A stretch of 64,000 nt of DNA from Bacteroidota bacterium (GTDB lineage: Bacteria > Bacteroidota > Bacteroidia > Cytophagales > Cyclobacteriaceae). This document shows, piece by piece, positions 24,680-32,916 of this stretch. Within the stretch, counting starts at the first letter, position 1. Each line of letters opens with the position of its first letter. Where the stretch lies: the NCBI GenBank assembly GCA_023417785.1, contig JAEZEH010000137.1:1-64000 (forward strand), written 5' to 3'. A program made the position numbers and the translations under genes. The notes below the pieces were generated by a model that saw only the letters and a list, made by a program, of their open reading frames with translations, was not told the origin of the DNA and made no database searches.

Positions 24680-26584
24680 ATGACTAATTACATTAACTAT
24701 ATATATATATATATTAATACAATTAAGGCTCCTGCCTTCGGGATAACTTTTCTTTTCATTATTTGGGGACCACTATCTACAGCTCAAAACTATCAGGATG
24801 TTCAACTCGCCAACGAGTACATGCTCAAAGGCGACAAGAAAAAAGCGCTTGAGCTGTTTCGGGATTTGTCGAAGACTGAAGCAACAAATCAGCTTATCTA
24901 TAACAATTACTTCAACCTGCTTCTGGATGTCGGCGCATTCGACGAAGCCAGTACGTATTTGAAACGAAACCAACGAAGGGATCCGAATAACTTTCAATAT
25001 CAGTTGGATGCCGGTCTCATAATGATTAAATCAGGAGAACTCAATAAGGCGGAACGATACTTCAGGGAAAATATTAATCAGAGCAAGACAAATGTTCAGC
25101 GAATTAAGATGATGGCGGAATATTTTACGTCGCGATCGCTCTCCGAGTATGCCGTCGTTGCACTAAACGAAAGCCGGGATGCCCTCGGCAATCCATACCT
25201 GTTTTGCCTGGACCTCGCAATGCTTTACCGAATCCAGGGAAACCAGGATAAAATGGTGCAGGAATATTTAAACTATGTCACGCAGAATTCCGCAAATATT
25301 CAGTACGTAAAAAACGTGATGCAAACAATGCTGACCAAGCCCTCGGAACTCGAAAGCCTTGAAAAACTTCTTTACGACAAAATTCAGCGGAATCCCGATG
25401 TGGAGGTGTATTCGGATCTCCTGATCTGGGTTACCCTGCAGCAAAAAAACTTTTTTGCGTCATTCATTCAGGCACGGGCCTATGACAAGCGATACCGGAC
25501 GGATGGTGATAAAAGCATGGAGGTTGCTAAAGTGGCACTCGATAACGAAGACTTCGTCAATGCGTCGAAGATATACCGCTACGTCATCAAAGAATTTCCA
25601 AATTCCCAAAACCGGTTCCTGGCTTCCCTTGGTTTGCTTCGGACGCGCGAGGCGCAGATTAAAACGACTTTCCCGGTCAACGCCGATTCCGTAAGATCGC
25701 TTCTGGCAGATTACCAGGCGTTCATCGATCAATTCGGAGAAAATGCCAACGCATGGGAAGCTTCGCGTCATCAGGCCGTGCTCTATGCAACCCATCTTAA
25801 CGAAAACGAAAGAGCCGTTGACATTCTTAACGCGATCATCGCAAATCCACGTGCTTCCTTGTACCTCAAATCAAAAGCGAAGCTCGACCTAGGCGATATT
25901 TTTCTTCTGAAAGGCGAACCATGGGAATCCACACTTCTTTACTCGCAGGTCGAAAAGCAACAAAAAGAGAGTCCCCTGGCGTATGAAGCCAAACTACGGA
26001 ACGCCAAACTATCGTATTACAAAGGCGATTTCAGACTTGCGCAGGAACATCTGAACATCCTGAAAGAAGCCACCACCCGTGAGATTGCAAACGACGCCCT
26101 CGACCTGAGCATGCGCATCAAAGAGAACCTTGCGTATGACTCACTTGCAGAGGGCCTGAAGGAATACGCGTCGATTGAACTACTCCTGTATCAAAATCGG
26201 GTAGATGAGGCGTTAGAACGCATTGCACACCTAAAAGAAGGGCAGGTTCGGGTCGGGTCGGGAGATTCGCTTAAAACAATCAGTAATCTTTCAATCCTGG
26301 ACGATGTTTACTGGCTGGAAGCAAACATCCGGCTGCAGAAAGGTGAATTCGATACGGCAATAGCCCTGCTCAAAAGAATTCAGGACGAGCATGGCGACGA
26401 TATCCTCGCTGACGACGCATTTTTCACGGAGGGAGAAATTCTTGAACGACAGCTAAACGACAAGACCAGGGCGATGGAGATTTATCGCGAATTCCTCAAT
26501 AAATTTCCAGGAAGCGTTTATGCAGCTGAAGCCAGAAAGCGCTTTCGAACACTTCGCGGCGATTTTGAAAACAAAGACTTGTAA
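24680..26584 (+). CDS. TPR-repeat secreted/periplasmic protein
   Basis: The 634-residue protein starts at the only plausible ATG. Its n-region is unusual: NYINYIYIYIN is encoded by a (TA)8 tract, followed by a hydrophobic core (FGITFLFIIWGPLSTAQ) that looks like a signal peptide with cleavage near residue 36. The rest is helical tetratricopeptide repeats: NEYMLKGDKKKALELFRDL, DAGLIMIKSGELNKAERYF, and late repeats WLEANIRLQKGEFDTAIALL and ILERQLNDKTRAMEIYREFL. TPR proteins scaffold other proteins; the partner here is unknown. A two-base slip in the TA tract would shift the frame. Confidence 0.87.
   Translation: MTNYINYIYIYINTIKAPAFGITFLFIIWGPLSTAQNYQDVQLANEYMLKGDKKKALELFRDLSKTEATNQLIYNNYFNLLLDVGAFDEASTYLKRNQRRDPNNFQYQLDAGLIMIKSGELNKAERYFRENINQSKTNVQRIKMMAEYFTSRSLSEYAVVALNESRDALGNPYLFCLDLAMLYRIQGNQDKMVQEYLNYVTQNSANIQYVKNVMQTMLTKPSELESLEKLLYDKIQRNPDVEVYSDLLIWVTLQQKNFFASFIQARAYDKRYRTDGDKSMEVAKVALDNEDFVNASKIYRYVIKEFPNSQNRFLASLGLLRTREAQIKTTFPVNADSVRSLLADYQAFIDQFGENANAWEASRHQAVLYATHLNENERAVDILNAIIANPRASLYLKSKAKLDLGDIFLLKGEPWESTLLYSQVEKQQKESPLAYEAKLRNAKLSYYKGDFRLAQEHLNILKEATTREIANDALDLSMRIKENLAYDSLAEGLKEYASIELLLYQNRVDEALERIAHLKEGQVRVGSGDSLKTISNLSILDDVYWLEANIRLQKGEFDTAIALLKRIQDEHGDDILADDAFFTEGEILERQLNDKTRAMEIYREFLNKFPGSVYAAEARKRFRTLRGDFENKDL
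24698..24714. repeat. (TA)8T dinucleotide tract at the 5' end of the TPR gene
   Basis: Seventeen alternating T/A bases begin 18 bases after the A of the ATG at 24680. The repeat unit is not a multiple of three, so gain or loss of one unit would put the gene out of frame. The tract also gives a short region of low duplex stability next to DnaA-box-like sites. Confidence 0.9.
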
Positions 26585-26720
26585 AAAAAATACCGTTCAA
26601 TCCCCTGTTTATTCCGTTCATTTCATTTTCTGAGCAATTTCCAGCGGTCTGGTAAGACAAACCAAGGCTTGACGGGTTTTCTACGGTTGAAATAAATTAT
26701 CAACCTAAAGAATCTTCGTT

Positions 26721-28163
26721 ATGACTTTTAAACCATCTCTTTTTGCTTTCGGAAAAAATCGACCGTTATCGCTTTTATTAGGATTAGCACTCACCGTTGT
26801 CTTCAGTGCCTGTAGTGAGGACGATGACGACGATAATGTGACGCCGACTTCGCAGAACATCGTCGCAACTGCCCAGGCCAGTTCCAATTTATCAACCCTG
26901 GTTACTGCGCTCGGGAAGTTTCCCGACCTGGTCAGCACACTTGGCGGCAGTGGCGAGTTTACCGTTTTCGCTCCAACTAACGAGGCTTTTGCCAACTTGC
27001 TGGAAGCGGTGGGCCAGTCAAGCCTTGACGACATCCCCGAAGATGTGCTACGATCTATTTTGGAATACCATGTCGTGGCAGGATCAGAACTGGAGGCATC
27101 AGACCTTCCAACCGGAAATGTTGAAACAGTTTCAGGCGAAGACATTTCTGTTTCCACTTCGAACGGCGTGGTTCTCAACGGTTCGGCTACTGTTTCGACA
27201 GCGGATGTTGATGCGACTAACGGCATGGTTCACATCGTGGACGCTGTGCTTATTCCCCCATCTGTACAACCCGTGGTGGGCACCATTGTGGCCCCGGCTT
27301 ACTTCAACAAGGATTTTTCTATTCTGGTCGCCGCCGTTGTTCAAGCCGGGCTACTGGAAACCCTGTTAAACCCTCAGGGAGATTTTACACTCTTCGCGCC
27401 AACGAACAATGCATTCGAAGCTGCTGGCATCACTCAACTTCCGGCGAATAATGCGGATGGCAATGCGGCACTTACTTCGATTCTGACTTATCATGTTATT
27501 AACGGCACCATCGCGTCCTCTGATCTTCCCGAAACAAGTGCGTTTGATCCCGCCGCAGTCGAATCCCTGGGTGGAGTAATCTATCTTTCCAACAAAGGGG
27601 ATGGTGTCTTCCTGAATGGAAATACAACGGTGACAACAACAGATATAGAAGCATCCAATGGTATCGTTCACGTAATCGACAGAACGCTGCTTCCTCCTTC
27701 GCAAACAATAGCTGAGATAGCTGTTGAATATAGTACGGGCGACGAACCAGAATTTACGCAACTCGTCGCAGCTCTTTCGAAAGTACCGTCACTCCTCGAG
27801 GCGGCGGGGAATGAGAGTGCAACACTTACCGTTTTCGCACCGACTGATGCGGCATTCCGGGAATTGTATACCGCATTAGGTGTGGACAACATTGATGAAC
27901 TGATTGCTGCAGTTGGAGTCGACGGGCTGGCCCGGGTGCTTCAGCATCATATCGTCGGTGCCGTTGCGTTTTCTTCGGATCTGGACAGCGGCGAGGTGCC
28001 GTCGCTAATGGATGAAGCATTAAGTGTAGATCTTTCGAATCTTACAATTACCGATGGAAGCGGAAGCAATCCGGCCGCTGCACTCGTGCCTTCGCTCCTG
28101 AATGTTCATGCAACGAATGGGGTCATTCATATTATTGATAAAGTTCTTTTACCAACGTTGTAA
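26721..28163 (+). CDS. Lipoprotein with three fasciclin (FAS1) domains
   Basis: The 480-residue protein has a lipoprotein signal ending VFSAC (Cys31) and an acidic linker (a run of aspartates). Three FAS1 domains follow at about residues 45-175, 180-325 and 328-480. Each has the H1 box (TVFAPTNEAF, TLFAPTNNAF, TVFAPTDAAF), a YH/HH motif (YHVVAGS, YHVINGT, HHIVGAV) and an H2-type ending (NGMVHIVDAVL, NGIVHVIDRTL, NGVIHIIDKVL). FAS1 domains mediate adhesion and matrix contacts, so a cell-surface adhesion role is likely. The gene stands alone and ends in a strong terminator. Domain 2 and 3 differ considerably, so this is an old duplication. Confidence 0.95.
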   Translation: MTFKPSLFAFGKNRPLSLLLGLALTVVFSACSEDDDDDNVTPTSQNIVATAQASSNLSTLVTALGKFPDLVSTLGGSGEFTVFAPTNEAFANLLEAVGQSSLDDIPEDVLRSILEYHVVAGSELEASDLPTGNVETVSGEDISVSTSNGVVLNGSATVSTADVDATNGMVHIVDAVLIPPSVQPVVGTIVAPAYFNKDFSILVAAVVQAGLLETLLNPQGDFTLFAPTNNAFEAAGITQLPANNADGNAALTSILTYHVINGTIASSDLPETSAFDPAAVESLGGVIYLSNKGDGVFLNGNTTVTTTDIEASNGIVHVIDRTLLPPSQTIAEIAVEYSTGDEPEFTQLVAALSKVPSLLEAAGNESATLTVFAPTDAAFRELYTALGVDNIDELIAAVGVDGLARVLQHHIVGAVAFSSDLDSGEVPSLMDEALSVDLSNLTITDGSGSNPAAALVPSLLNVHATNGVIHIIDKVLLPTL

Positions 28164-28173
28164 TCTTTTCTAG

Positions 28174-28212
28174 GTGGAGTACTGTTAAACAGTACTTCAC
28201 TTTATTTTTTTT
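28174..28212 (+). terminator. Strong intrinsic terminator of the fasciclin gene
   Basis: A 12-bp stem (one G-T pair), GTGGAGTACTGT against ACAGTACTTCAC with a three-base loop, is followed by TTTATTTTTTTT. It lies 10 bases after the stop at 28163. Confidence 0.92.
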
Positions 28213-28842
28213 CGGCCACGCCTGAGCGAGATTCGTCTCCCCGTTTTCCGCACCTGGATAAGCCTCCAAATTATTTGCGGGAAATTCCAACCTCCGAAAT
28301 TTCGACAACCAATGCTAGCACCAAAGCAGAAAGGTAAGAGCAGCATCAAAAGCCCGGCGGAAATATTGATTTCCTATGCCTTCTCCTTCGTCGCTGAATC
28401 TGTACCTCGTTACTCAGCTTGTTGTGTTCTGCTAAATAACGCGCAATCCTCGCGGCCGCTCAAGTTCAAAAAACATGCGTCGCGTCAAAAAGTCTTTTTA
28501 GTCAGCCCCGATGTATTTGAGTCCACTGCGGCAAGCATGTTTTGTAGTAGAATGCGATAAGGATCTCTCCGTCCATCGGAGCGGCAGGTTAACGGCGACC
28601 TTCGCTCGAAGACGAGCCCCGAAATTTTCACAAAATCCGACGACGTAAAATTATGTTTGCGAGAACTCCAGGGTGGTACGGATTCAAAAAAGGGCCGAAA
28701 GAATGGGTGATTCGTCATCCCATGTACAGAAACCGGGTTTTTCAAACCGAGCCAGAGAAATAAACAGCAAATCAAAAAATTTTCAAAATACTCTGCATGC
28801 ATAACAATTTTTTTTTACCTTCGCTTTCCCTGGCGAAATCGT
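28213..28842. other. 630-base gap without a convincing gene
   Basis: Two short open frames exist (28312-28560 plus, 28485-28802 minus), but neither has a family motif, signal peptide or natural composition; both are rich in Ser, Arg and Cys. The right end holds the marR promoter candidate TACCTTCG (28816-28823), one mismatch from TAnnTTTG. A small hairpin CTCCG-TCCAT-CGGAG occurs near 28566. Possibly decayed coding DNA or a non-coding RNA region; I see nothing firm. Confidence 0.4.
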
Positions 28843-29292
28843 ATGCGGAAAGAGGAAACTGTCGATTACCACATTCGAATGGCGTGGCATGCAATTGCCC
28901 GCATGTACAATCAACAAGCTACAAAGTTTGATGCGGATGCGAGCATGGCAATGGGTTTTGTTCTCCTGAACATCAATACTGAAGAAGGAACCGCGGCCAC
29001 GAAGATTGCCCCACTAATGGGTTTGGAATCGCGAAGTCTCACAAGATTGCTGAAAACTATGGAGGAAAAAGGGTTGATCTACCGTGAGGCCGACAAGGTC
29101 GACAAACGCTCCGTTCGTATCCGGCTTACGCGCAAGGGAAAAACCAATAAGGAAAAAGCTCGTGAAAAAGTGCTGCGATTCAATGAAGTGGTTCGAAACC
29201 ACGTGCCGGAAAGTGACCTTGACGTCTTCTTCCGTGTATCGCAGATTATCATCCAGCTAATCGAAAAAAATAGTATTTACGATAAAGAATAA
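28843..29292 (+). CDS. MarR-family transcriptional regulator, heading the beta-oxidation operon
   Basis: The 149-residue protein has the MarR winged-helix layout: helix 1 HIRMAWHAIARMYNQQA, DNA-recognition region GTAATKIAPLMGLESRSLTRLLKTMEEKGLIYR and wing DKRSVRIRLTRKG (about residues 45-105), then a dimerisation helix. MarR proteins are mostly repressors responding to small ligands. It is followed 27 bases later by fatty-acid oxidation genes on the same strand, so it likely controls them with an acyl-CoA or aromatic acid ligand. That is inference from context. A weak promoter candidate precedes it. Confidence 0.93.
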   Translation: MRKEETVDYHIRMAWHAIARMYNQQATKFDADASMAMGFVLLNINTEEGTAATKIAPLMGLESRSLTRLLKTMEEKGLIYREADKVDKRSVRIRLTRKGKTNKEKAREKVLRFNEVVRNHVPESDLDVFFRVSQIIIQLIEKNSIYDKE

Positions 29293-29319
29293 GAGCTCGC
29301 CTGGGCCTCACATTGCTTT

Positions 29320-31719
29320 ATGAAAAGAAGAATAAGAAAAGTCGCCGTACTCGGATCAGGTGTTATGGGATCCGCAATAGCTTGTCATTTCGCCAATATC
29401 GGGTGTGAAGTTCTCCTGCTTGATATTGCGCCGCCGCAGCTTTCAGAAGAAGAGAAAGCCAAAGAGCTGACGATTGATAATCCGGTCGTTAAAAACCGTA
29501 TCGTTAAGTCTTCGTTCGACCGGTCTGTGAAATCAAACCCCGGCCCTTTATATAGCAAGGAGTTTGCCTCAAGAATTTCACTCGGCAACTTCGACGATGA
29601 CATGCCACGAATTAAGGACTACGACTGGACGATTGAGGTTGTCGTTGAAAATCTTGATATCAAGAAGAAGGTTTATGAGCAAGTAGAAAAGTTTCGCAGA
29701 CCCGGTACATTGATCACATCAAATACATCAGGTATCCCGATTTATTTGATGGCTGAAGGAAGAAGCGACGATTTTAAGAAGCACTTCTGCGGGACGCACT
29801 TCTTCAATCCGCCCCGATATCTCAAGCTTCTCGAAATTATTCCTACTCCTGAGACCAGTCCGGAAGTTGTCGACTTCCTTATGCGATATGGTGATCTCTA
29901 CCTGGGTAAGACAACCGTTCTTTGCAAGGATACGCCAGCATTTATTGCCAACCGCGTAGGCGTTTTCGCCATAATGAAAGTGGTCGATTCAATGCAGAAG
30001 CTGGATTTGAATGTGGATGAAGTTGATAAACTAACGGGTCCCGTTATCGGACGCCCGAAGTCTGCCACCTTTAGAACATCTGATCTCGTAGGTCTGGACA
30101 CACTTATCAAAGTGGCCGGAAATCTTCACAAGGGTTTGCCGCATGATGAAAGCAAAGACTTCTTCAAACTTCCCGAGGTTGTTTTGAAGATGGAGGAAAA
30201 CAAATGGCTGGGCGACAAAACCGGTCAGGGGTTTTACAAAAAGACAAAAAATGAAAAAGGTGAAACCGAAATTCTTACGCTTGACCTGAAATCACTTACC
30301 TACAAGCCGAAGGAAAAAGTAAAGTTTGCCACCCTCGAAACAACCAAGACGATCGATAATCTCAAGGAGCGTTTCCGTGTGTTGGTCGCGGGAAAAGACA
30401 AGGCTGGTGAATTCTATCGCGATGCGTTCTACGGATTGTTCCGATATGTCTCCAATCGAATTCCGGAGATCGCCGACGAGCTTTACAAGGTAGATGACGC
30501 CGTTTGTGCTGGCTTCGGCTGGGAACTTGGACCATTTGAAACCTGGGACGCCATTGGCGTTGAGAAGACATTGCCACTTCTTGAAGAAGCCGGATACAAA
30601 CCCGCCGAATGGGTTTATGAAATGGTAAAGGCCGGAAACAAATCGTTTTATAAAGTTGAAGGCGGTGTACGCAACTATTATGACATCCCATCAAAAACAT
30701 ATCAACCTGTTCCGGGTAAGGATGCGTTCATCATTCTGGAGAACCTGAGCGATAACATTGTCTGGAAGAACGCGGAGTCGAAAGTTACCGACCTCGGCGA
30801 TGGTGTTTTGAATTTCTCCTGGCATAGTAAAAGTTATACGTTAGGGAACTCGGTAATCGAGGGCCTTAATAAAGCGATTGATCTTTCCGAGAAAGATTTC
30901 CGTGGATTGGTGATTGGCCATCAGGGCGCTGACTTTTCACTTGGCGCGAACCTCGGGCTCGTATTTATGTTCGCCATTGAACAAGAGTATGACGAAATCG
31001 ATTTCATGGTTCGACAATTTCAGAATTCAGTCATGCGCATCCGTTACTCGTCAGTTCCTGTCGTAGTTTGTCCTCAGGGAAGAACGCTTGGCGGTGGTTG
31101 TGAGATGACGCTTCACGCGGATTTGGCTCAAGCTGCCGCTGAAACATATATCGGCCTTGTCGAAGTTGGCGTTGGTCTCATTCCCGGCGGAGGAGGCACA
31201 AAGGAACTTACAAAGCGCGTGAGCGAATCCTTCGAGGAAGGCGATGTCGAATTGAATGCGTTGCAAAATGCATTCATGAACATTGCGACAGCTAAGGTTG
31301 CTCTTTCTGCTGAAGAGGCCCGTACCATGGGCATCCTTCGCGGGAAAGACCGGATCTCAATAAATAAAGACCGGCAGATACGCGATGCCAAGACCGCGGT
31401 TGTTGAACTCGCGGAAGCCGGCTACACCATGCCATCGCGTGCACGCAGTATTCGTGTTCAGGGAAGGGCGGGAATGGCTTTGTTCATGGCGGGAATCCAC
31501 GGCATGAGAACCGGAAACTATATCAGTGATCACGACATGAAAATCGCGCGCTGGATCGCTAATGTAATGTGCGGCGGCGATCTGACTTCGCCCCAGGAGG
31601 TAAGTGAACAGTATCTCCTTGACCTGGAACGCGAAGCTTTTGTTTCGCTGACGGGTGAAAAGAAAACACTGGAAAGAATTCAATCTATCCTTACGGGCGG
31701 AAGGCCCTTGAGAAACTAA
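29320..31719 (+). CDS. Bifunctional 3-hydroxyacyl-CoA dehydrogenase / enoyl-CoA hydratase (FadN-type)
   Basis: The enzyme performs the middle two steps of fatty-acid beta-oxidation. The 799-residue protein has the dehydrogenase first: NAD-binding VLGSGVMGSAIACHFANIG (about residues 10-28), TSNTSGIPIYLMAEG, GTHFFNPPRYLKLLEIIPT and KDTPAFIANRVG. The hydratase follows at about 470-700 with the oxyanion-hole regions HQGADFSLGANLG and GRTLGGGCEMTLHAD, and the VEVGVGLIPGGGGTKEL block. This domain order is that of FadN-type proteins, the reverse of E. coli FadB. The second-domain glutamates expected for hydration (around 580-610) are covered by E in CEMT and VEVG. It is co-transcribed with the thiolase and acyl-CoA dehydrogenase. 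Confidence 0.96.
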   Translation: MKRRIRKVAVLGSGVMGSAIACHFANIGCEVLLLDIAPPQLSEEEKAKELTIDNPVVKNRIVKSSFDRSVKSNPGPLYSKEFASRISLGNFDDDMPRIKDYDWTIEVVVENLDIKKKVYEQVEKFRRPGTLITSNTSGIPIYLMAEGRSDDFKKHFCGTHFFNPPRYLKLLEIIPTPETSPEVVDFLMRYGDLYLGKTTVLCKDTPAFIANRVGVFAIMKVVDSMQKLDLNVDEVDKLTGPVIGRPKSATFRTSDLVGLDTLIKVAGNLHKGLPHDESKDFFKLPEVVLKMEENKWLGDKTGQGFYKKTKNEKGETEILTLDLKSLTYKPKEKVKFATLETTKTIDNLKERFRVLVAGKDKAGEFYRDAFYGLFRYVSNRIPEIADELYKVDDAVCAGFGWELGPFETWDAIGVEKTLPLLEEAGYKPAEWVYEMVKAGNKSFYKVEGGVRNYYDIPSKTYQPVPGKDAFIILENLSDNIVWKNAESKVTDLGDGVLNFSWHSKSYTLGNSVIEGLNKAIDLSEKDFRGLVIGHQGADFSLGANLGLVFMFAIEQEYDEIDFMVRQFQNSVMRIRYSSVPVVVCPQGRTLGGGCEMTLHADLAQAAAETYIGLVEVGVGLIPGGGGTKELTKRVSESFEEGDVELNALQNAFMNIATAKVALSAEEARTMGILRGKDRISINKDRQIRDAKTAVVELAEAGYTMPSRARSIRVQGRAGMALFMAGIHGMRTGNYISDHDMKIARWIANVMCGGDLTSPQEVSEQYLLDLEREAFVSLTGEKKTLERIQSILTGGRPLRN

Positions 31720-31732
31720 ACGAAACAAGACT

Positions 31733-32905
31733 ATGAATGCATATATCGTAGCAGGATACAGATCCGCGGTAGGCAAGGCAAAAAAAGGAGGACTCAGATT
31801 TGTCCGTCCCGACGACCTTGCAGCAGATGTTATCCGGCATCTTGTAAAATCAGTTCCGGAAGTCGAAAACAAAATGATCGACGACCTCATCGTGGGAAAT
31901 GCCGTTCAGGAAGCCGAACAGGGAATGCAAATGGGACGAATGATTTCGCTTCTGGCGCTGGGCATAGAAGTACCCGGAATGGTTATCAATCGCTATTGCG
32001 GATCAGGACTCGAAGCTATTCACATTGCCTGTGCACGTATTCACGCCGGGCAGGCCGACATCATCATTGCAGGCGGAACCGAATCGATGTCACTGGTTCC
32101 TGTTATGGGCTGGAAGACCGTTTTGAATTATACGATTGCCAAAGACAATCCTTCATATTATACAAGCATGGGGCTCACCGCCGAAAAGGTTGCCAAGAAA
32201 TTTGGTGTTTCCAGAGAAGACCAGGACAAGTTTTCTTTCGAGTCCCATCGTAAGGCAGCTGCGGCGATACGCGAGGGAAAGTTCAAGGACGAAATCGTAC
32301 CGATTCACGTCAAGGAAGTTTACGTTGATAAGGATAAGAAAAGAACACGTGAGTTTGTCGTGGATACCGATGAAGGCGTCAGGGCGGATACAACTATGGA
32401 AGCACTCGCAAAACTGAAGCCGGTGTTTGCACTTGGGGGAACCGTTACCGCGGGGAACTCTTCACAAACGTCAGACGGTGCAGCCTTTGTGATGGTGATG
32501 TCTGAAAAAATGGTGAAGCAGCTCAATGTAAAACCTGTGGCTAGAATGTTGGGCTATGCCGCCGCTGGTGTGGATCCGGAAATCATGGGAATCGGTCCGG
32601 TGGCAGCGGTGCCCAAGGCATTAAGGATTGCCGGGAAGTCTTTACAGGAGATCGATCTGGTCGAGTTGAATGAAGCGTTCGCCGCTCAGTCATTGGCTGT
32701 GATTCGAGAACTGGGGATTGATCCTTCACGCCTCAATCTAAACGGCGGGGCAATCGCAGTAGGACACCCGTTAGGGTCATCCGGCGCAAGGTTGTCGGTT
32801 CAACTCTTCAATGAACTCAGAAGGCAAAAGAAGAAACTCGGTCTGGTAACTGCTTGTGTTGGCGGCGGTCAGGGCGTTGCAGGCGTTTATGAATTATTGA
32901 ACTAA
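31733..32905 (+). CDS. fadA: Acetyl-CoA C-acyltransferase (3-ketoacyl-CoA thiolase)
   Basis: The enzyme cleaves 3-ketoacyl-CoA with CoA in the last beta-oxidation step. The 390-residue protein has the acyl-accepting cysteine in INRYCGSGLEAIH (about residue 88), the NEAFAAQSLAV block, the catalytic histidine in GGAIAVGHPLGSSGAR (about residue 346) and the second cysteine in TACVGGGQGVAGV (about residue 377). Length and motif order fit degradative thiolase I rather than a biosynthetic one, as does its place in the operon, 13 bases after the FadN-type gene. Confidence 0.96.
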   Translation: MNAYIVAGYRSAVGKAKKGGLRFVRPDDLAADVIRHLVKSVPEVENKMIDDLIVGNAVQEAEQGMQMGRMISLLALGIEVPGMVINRYCGSGLEAIHIACARIHAGQADIIIAGGTESMSLVPVMGWKTVLNYTIAKDNPSYYTSMGLTAEKVAKKFGVSREDQDKFSFESHRKAAAAIREGKFKDEIVPIHVKEVYVDKDKKRTREFVVDTDEGVRADTTMEALAKLKPVFALGGTVTAGNSSQTSDGAAFVMVMSEKMVKQLNVKPVARMLGYAAAGVDPEIMGIGPVAAVPKALRIAGKSLQEIDLVELNEAFAAQSLAVIRELGIDPSRLNLNGGAIAVGHPLGSSGARLSVQLFNELRRQKKKLGLVTACVGGGQGVAGVYELLN

Positions 32906-32916
32906 AAGGATAAAAT

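Noticed and set aside
28498..28550. Possible tRNA-like 3' half (TATTTGAGTCC beside TGCGG)
   Set aside because: It resembles a T-arm only loosely; no acceptor stem, anticodon arm or CCA context could be built.
28485..28802. 105-residue minus-strand frame in the 28 kb gap
   Set aside because: Arg/Ser/Cys-rich composition, no motif, no coupling to a neighbour; kept only as an unexplained gap.
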